Source: Thiothrix sp.
GTDB lineage: Bacteria > Pseudomonadota > Gammaproteobacteria > Thiotrichales > Thiotrichaceae
DNA: 64,000 nucleotides
NCBI GenBank assembly: GCA_008015155.1
Contig: SSFA01000008.1
Span: 248,001-312,000 of the forward strand
Direction: 5' to 3'
Under the pieces are notes generated by a model. It ran no database searches. It saw only the letters and a list, made by a program, of their open reading frames with translations, and was not told the DNA's origin. Positions 61,189-64,000 of the stretch are shown piece by piece; position 1 is the stretch's first letter, and each line of letters starts with the position of its first letter. Position numbers and translations under genes: made by a program.

Positions 61189-61708
61189 TTTTTAAGTAGT
61201 CCTTTAAGTTTGAAACCATTAAATTCCGGTACTCCACTTCAAAAGCTTTCCAGCTAGCCAAGCCGTCTTTTTGAACCAGAGAAATAACTAAGCCGATAAA
61301 GGTATGCTGACCAATCACATTAAGAGCAAATACCAAATCCGCATTATCTTTAGTCATGCGCATAATCACATGATTGGTCACTACATCACGCTGTACCAAG
61401 GGGAGGATGTTCTGCCCGAATTGCTGCCAGAACTGATTACCTTGAAACCCAGCAATGGGTGTTTCAAAGGCAATTTCAACTAGATCAATGGGTATAGGTT
61501 TTTCTTGTCTGAGCTGGTTACCAATACTGTTGGTCAGTGTATTGAGATAGACATACCATCGCTGCACCACCTCTAAAGCTTCCTCATGCAGCACGCCATC
61601 AACCGTTAGGTAACGACGAATAATGGCATCAAGGGGATCTTGCTTAGCAGGCGATTGTGGGTTAGCAGTATTTGGCGGCATGGCTACAACGTCTAGTAAA
61701 AACTGCAT
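61166..61708 (-). CDS. Virion-operon protein, unknown
   Basis: 180 residues from ATG 61708; the alternative ATG 61681 (MPPNTANPQSP) is equally possible since neither has a clear Shine-Dalgarno. Largely helical (LDAIIRRYLTVDGVLHEEALEVVQRWYVYLNTL). First gene after the structured leader and terminator at 61776-61941, so it may start its own transcript. Not recognised. Confidence 0.65.
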   Translation of the reverse strand: MQFLLDVVAMPPNTANPQSPAKQDPLDAIIRRYLTVDGVLHEEALEVVQRWYVYLNTLTNSIGNQLRQEKPIPIDLVEIAFETPIAGFQGNQFWQQFGQNILPLVQRDVVTNHVIMRMTKDNADLVFALNVIGQHTFIGLVISLVQKDGLASWKAFEVEYRNLMVSNLKDYLKNGTTGND

Positions 61709-61775
61709 CGTAGCGTATTGATAAGTTTAAAAAGGCTGACAGGCTTTTATGGAAAGGATTTTTAATCAGTTACAA

Positions 61776-61941
61776 TCCACAAACCCCCCTCAAAAATGGA
61801 AACCCCATCCAGCTCGCTAGAATCGACCTCCTAAAATGAAAAAACCCACTGACGCGAATCAGTGGGCTGAATTAAGTCTCGTCACGGTGTTAGTAGCACC
61901 TGCCGAGTGACCGAACACCAACTTTAAAAAGGTTCGATATG
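61776..61941 (+). promoter_or_regulatory. Structured leader element, copy 2
   Basis: Homologous to 49961-50123. The TGGAAACCCCATCCAGC block is identical and followed by TAGAAT. The terminator hairpin is CCCACTGA/TCAGTGGG (61845-61866). The interrupted stem is CTCG..CA..GGTG/CACC..TG..CGAG (61878-61907), with T-A to C-G, G-C to A-T and A-T to G-C changes relative to copy 1. The final hairpin AACTTT/AAGGTT (61920-61934) needs a U-G pair, which exists only on the plus-strand RNA. It ends in the same GTTCGATATGG junction with a start codon. Confidence 0.75.
61839..61866 (-). terminator. Minus-strand terminator of the 62041 tail gene
   Basis: CCCACTGA (61845-61852) pairs with TCAGTGGG (61859-61866) and on the minus strand is followed by six T (plus-strand A run 61839-61844). 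It would separate the tail-protein gene from the downstream virion genes. Confidence 0.8.
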
Positions 61942-62055
61942 GAAGATTTTATCAATTTATTCGGTGCAATAGTAGCGGTGATTGCAGGTAATGACATAGA
62001 CACCGCAAAGAGCTTAGAAAGCAAACTATTGAGTGTGAAGCTACCTAGCTCTTAA
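61939..62055 (+). CDS. Tiny ORF behind leader copy 2
   Basis: 38 residues with a hydrophobic N-terminus (MEDFINLFGAIVAVIAG) and a polar C-terminus (DIDTAKSLESKLLSVK). AAAGG lies six bases before the ATG, inside the leader hairpin. It is not similar to the tiny protein behind copy 1, but like it overlaps the 3' end of a minus-strand virion gene. Confidence 0.55.
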   Translation: MEDFINLFGAIVAVIAGNDIDTAKSLESKLLSVKLPSS

Positions 62056-63711
62056 AGCCTGATAACTCGTACCTAATGTAATACTATCAATAGTGCCACA
62101 CCCCTCTACCTCGATCATAGAATCCTCAGTGCGCCGACAATCGGTAAGCCTGAAAGGTTCACAATCAAGACGCTGCTCTTCATCAATCAGTGTAGGTGTG
62201 CGGCAATCGGTATCATAATAGCGAAACACTACATGGGAGCCGGGACGTAGATGAACCTCCGCAGCCGTATAAGTCGCACTGGAATTAACATCTTCAATCG
62301 ACGGTCGATAAAAGAACGGACAGCATGGCTGTTCAAGACTCTCAGCCTCTTTGTGGTTACCAACTGCCATTTCCTCCCAGTCCCAACGATAAACCACACC
62401 TTCTTTTGCCCAATATACCGCATCGCTGGCGCGCATAGTGGTCGCACCGATAATAAGACCACCCAAGTTAAGACCAACCAGATCAGAGTTTTCATTGTTT
62501 GCATACACACCATCTCCAAACTCAAACAGAAAAGCATCTACTTCTGTGGACATCACATAAGCATCATCATGTACAACACCTGTGAGTGTTTCTGGCTTTA
62601 ACCGTCGCCACTGATCTCTATTAAACCAAGGGGATGTAATGGCTTGAGCCTCACTACCATGTAATAAAACTAAGCCAGCATCTGAGGCATAGACCACCCC
62701 TTGATAGCCTACTGAAACACTTTGAATAGAAACTAAAGGCAGATATTTATTAATTAAATTCCGTTGAAGTTGTACACCTGAATCTTGTAATTGAACGCGA
62801 TAGTGGATAGGAAAATAATCGGTCAGCACATAAACATCATCTTTATGCACCTCTAAGCGCAGAGGCTTACCCCAGACACTACGAATCTTTCTACGTCGAC
62901 TCTTACCCCAGCTCATAGGATCACCGGGATAGGTGTACCAAAGCTCATCATTCGCTAATCCCACCATGACCCCTGATTCTGTCATCCGCAGAGAATGCAA
63001 ATTATTAGGTGGACAACCCGATTCATGTAGCATGGGGTCGGCAGGTTCGCACTGATCAAACTTCAATTTGTTGGTAAATTCTGTTGCTGTGGTTTCTCCT
63101 ACAAAGAGCCACGCATCATTAATAGGCGTTTCAACCTCACCAAATTTCAAACCCGACTCAGCACGGTAAATCCTAAATCCATAAAAACAATCACCCTCAG
63201 CCGTCAACCCTGATAGCTTGACTTCACTATCACTGCAAACTGACAGGAGTTGTGTGGGTGGAGACAAGGCGCTTTCAAAAACGCGATTACCAACCTTTTT
63301 AAGACGGGTATAGGAATAGGCCACATAACGCGCTTTGTCATTGTCACAGATTGTAAACGCTGCTTTTGGTGCTGTTTTTGGACAGGGTACGCACCAAGTA
63401 CAGGACTTGCCTTGGCAGAGTTCAGCAAATGTTGCTATCTGTGGAGCACCATCACCGGTGATGTAAACGAGATTACAATCAATAACTATATCCACCTTCG
63501 TGGGCCATGTTAGGCAAGGGCAATCAGGAATAGGGGTAATCGACTGAATAGGCTGACCTACCTCGCAATGAATAGTCGGGCATGGGAAGTTACGAATGGT
63601 ACCATCCCATAACTTGGCATCAGTCACTGCTTCAGCATAGGTTGCTTCTTTTAAGCGAGAGTGTAGCCTAGGCGCTAAGCCTTTGAAGTTTCTTAGGTCT
63701 AATCTTGGCAT
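62041..63711 (-). CDS. Cys-rich podovirus tail/stabilisation protein
   Basis: 556 residues from ATG 63711 (MPRLDLRNFKGLAPRL), supported by GAGG seven bases upstream. Beta-rich, with repeated W/Y-G patterns (GVMVGLANDELWYTYPG; GVVYASDAGLVLL) as in the beta-propeller tail tube/DNA-stabilisation proteins of podoviruses (T7 gp12-like by position). More than twenty cysteines (CPCLTW; CTWCVPCPK), unusual for a cytoplasm-assembled virion protein. Overlaps the upstream gene by 13 bp. Confidence 0.75.
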   Translation of the reverse strand: MPRLDLRNFKGLAPRLHSRLKEATYAEAVTDAKLWDGTIRNFPCPTIHCEVGQPIQSITPIPDCPCLTWPTKVDIVIDCNLVYITGDGAPQIATFAELCQGKSCTWCVPCPKTAPKAAFTICDNDKARYVAYSYTRLKKVGNRVFESALSPPTQLLSVCSDSEVKLSGLTAEGDCFYGFRIYRAESGLKFGEVETPINDAWLFVGETTATEFTNKLKFDQCEPADPMLHESGCPPNNLHSLRMTESGVMVGLANDELWYTYPGDPMSWGKSRRRKIRSVWGKPLRLEVHKDDVYVLTDYFPIHYRVQLQDSGVQLQRNLINKYLPLVSIQSVSVGYQGVVYASDAGLVLLHGSEAQAITSPWFNRDQWRRLKPETLTGVVHDDAYVMSTEVDAFLFEFGDGVYANNENSDLVGLNLGGLIIGATTMRASDAVYWAKEGVVYRWDWEEMAVGNHKEAESLEQPCCPFFYRPSIEDVNSSATYTAAEVHLRPGSHVVFRYYDTDCRTPTLIDEEQRLDCEPFRLTDCRRTEDSMIEVEGCGTIDSITLGTSYQALRAR

Positions 63712-64000
63712 GAACAGACCTCGCAGGTCGGTACATCCATGCATTTGTCTACGGTAAGAAACGTGATTCCCTTATTTTCATCAACTGATAATATTTGGTA
63801 GGTTCGATAAGTGACCGATCCGCACACATTACAAGGATTGCAGGTCTTTACTTGGCAATTATCAACCCCGAGATTATTGCAACCTTCAACCCGAGTTGTA
63901 TCAAAACAAAGGTTTTGACCTATAAAGAATTTTGCCCGACACGTTTCTTCGCAGCCAATCGTTAAATAGCCTTCGTAATACCCTCTATCCAAAGAGACGC
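63699..64000 (-). CDS. Cys-rich virion-operon protein (partial at right edge)
   Basis: About 100 residues are visible, ending at TAG 63699. The frame is still open at base 64000, so the true start lies outside; a TTG at 63992 is only an internal option. Very Cys-rich (CEETCRAKFF; TCNPCNVCGSV; CEVCSCQD). Operon partner of the Cys-rich tail protein. Confidence 0.65.
   Translation of the reverse strand, partial: VSLDRGYYEGYLTIGCEETCRAKFFIGQNLCFDTTRVEGCNNLGVDNCQVKTCNPCNVCGSVTYRTYQILSVDENKGITFLTVDKCMDVPTCEVCSCQD

Larger units (their letters stand above)
41477..64000. mobile_element. Integrative element B: podovirus-like prophage (left part)
   Basis: Starts at att copy 2 and runs past the right edge. 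Left part: RMF-like gene, tail-fibre-like genes, possible terminase small subunit, tyrosine integrase, Rha, Arc-type repressor pair, cargo genes and VapBC. Right part: a minus-strand virion operon ending in a giant internal protein with a transglycosylase domain, recalling the T7 gene order (tail tube, then internal virion proteins). Portal, capsid and large terminase are not in the window and should lie to the right. Confidence 0.8.

Overview
The first ~32 kb look like a gammaproteobacterial chromosome of moderate GC. The housekeeping genes are of gammaproteobacterial type (AspRS, ATP-dependent PEP carboxykinase, PepN, TadA, an RhlB-like helicase). I cannot fix the genus from sequence alone. 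The rest of the window (32.1-64 kb) is two integrative elements arranged head-to-tail at the 3' end of a minus-strand tRNA-Leu gene.

Host part. 1-7083 is a minus-strand polyol uptake and oxidation operon: binding protein, two permeases, ATPase, mannitol-type dehydrogenase, sorbitol-type SDR and an AraC-family regulator cut by the window edge. 7.5-16.7 kb holds a secreted unknown, aspS, a DEAD-box helicase, pckA, an EF-hand protein and a DUF5666 lipoprotein coupled to a DUF6502 regulator-like gene. 16.9-22.8 kb is the scar of an EcoKI-type hsdRMS locus. A 5' hsdR fragment and a 3' hsdS fragment flank an unrecognised two-gene module (a membrane protein with a possible nuclease domain plus a coiled-coil membrane protein) and a 907-bp IS5-type insertion sequence. 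22.8-27.4 kb is pepN, a NUDIX gene, a small membrane protein and tadA. 27.7-29.7 kb is a graspetide (omega-ester peptide) cluster: a 282-residue precursor with ten TTxxxxEE cores, followed by its ATP-grasp ligase. 29.7-32.1 kb has a DUF2520 protein, a tautomerase and a divergent LysR regulator.

Element A (32.16-41.48 kb) is bounded by two identical 60-bp copies of the tRNA-Leu 3' end. It carries a Rha regulator behind a C4-like antisense RNA, a two-headed GHKL ATPase/histidine kinase with a receiver-domain partner, a convergent solitary m5C methyltransferase, a serine resolvase and a truncated tyrosine integrase next to the right att copy.

Element B (41.48 kb to beyond 64 kb) is a podovirus-like prophage. 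Its left end carries an RMF-like gene, tail-fibre-like genes, a possible terminase small subunit, an integrase, a second Rha, a divergent Arc-type repressor pair, small exported cargo proteins and a VapBC pair. The minus-strand virion operon then runs from a Cys-rich tail protein down to a 2687-residue internal/ejection polyvalent protein with a lytic transglycosylase domain. A ~165-nt structured leader, supported by compensatory base changes, occurs twice in this prophage, each time ahead of a tiny plus-strand ORF that overlaps the 3' end of a large minus-strand virion gene. The intact tRNA-Leu is predicted beyond the right edge.
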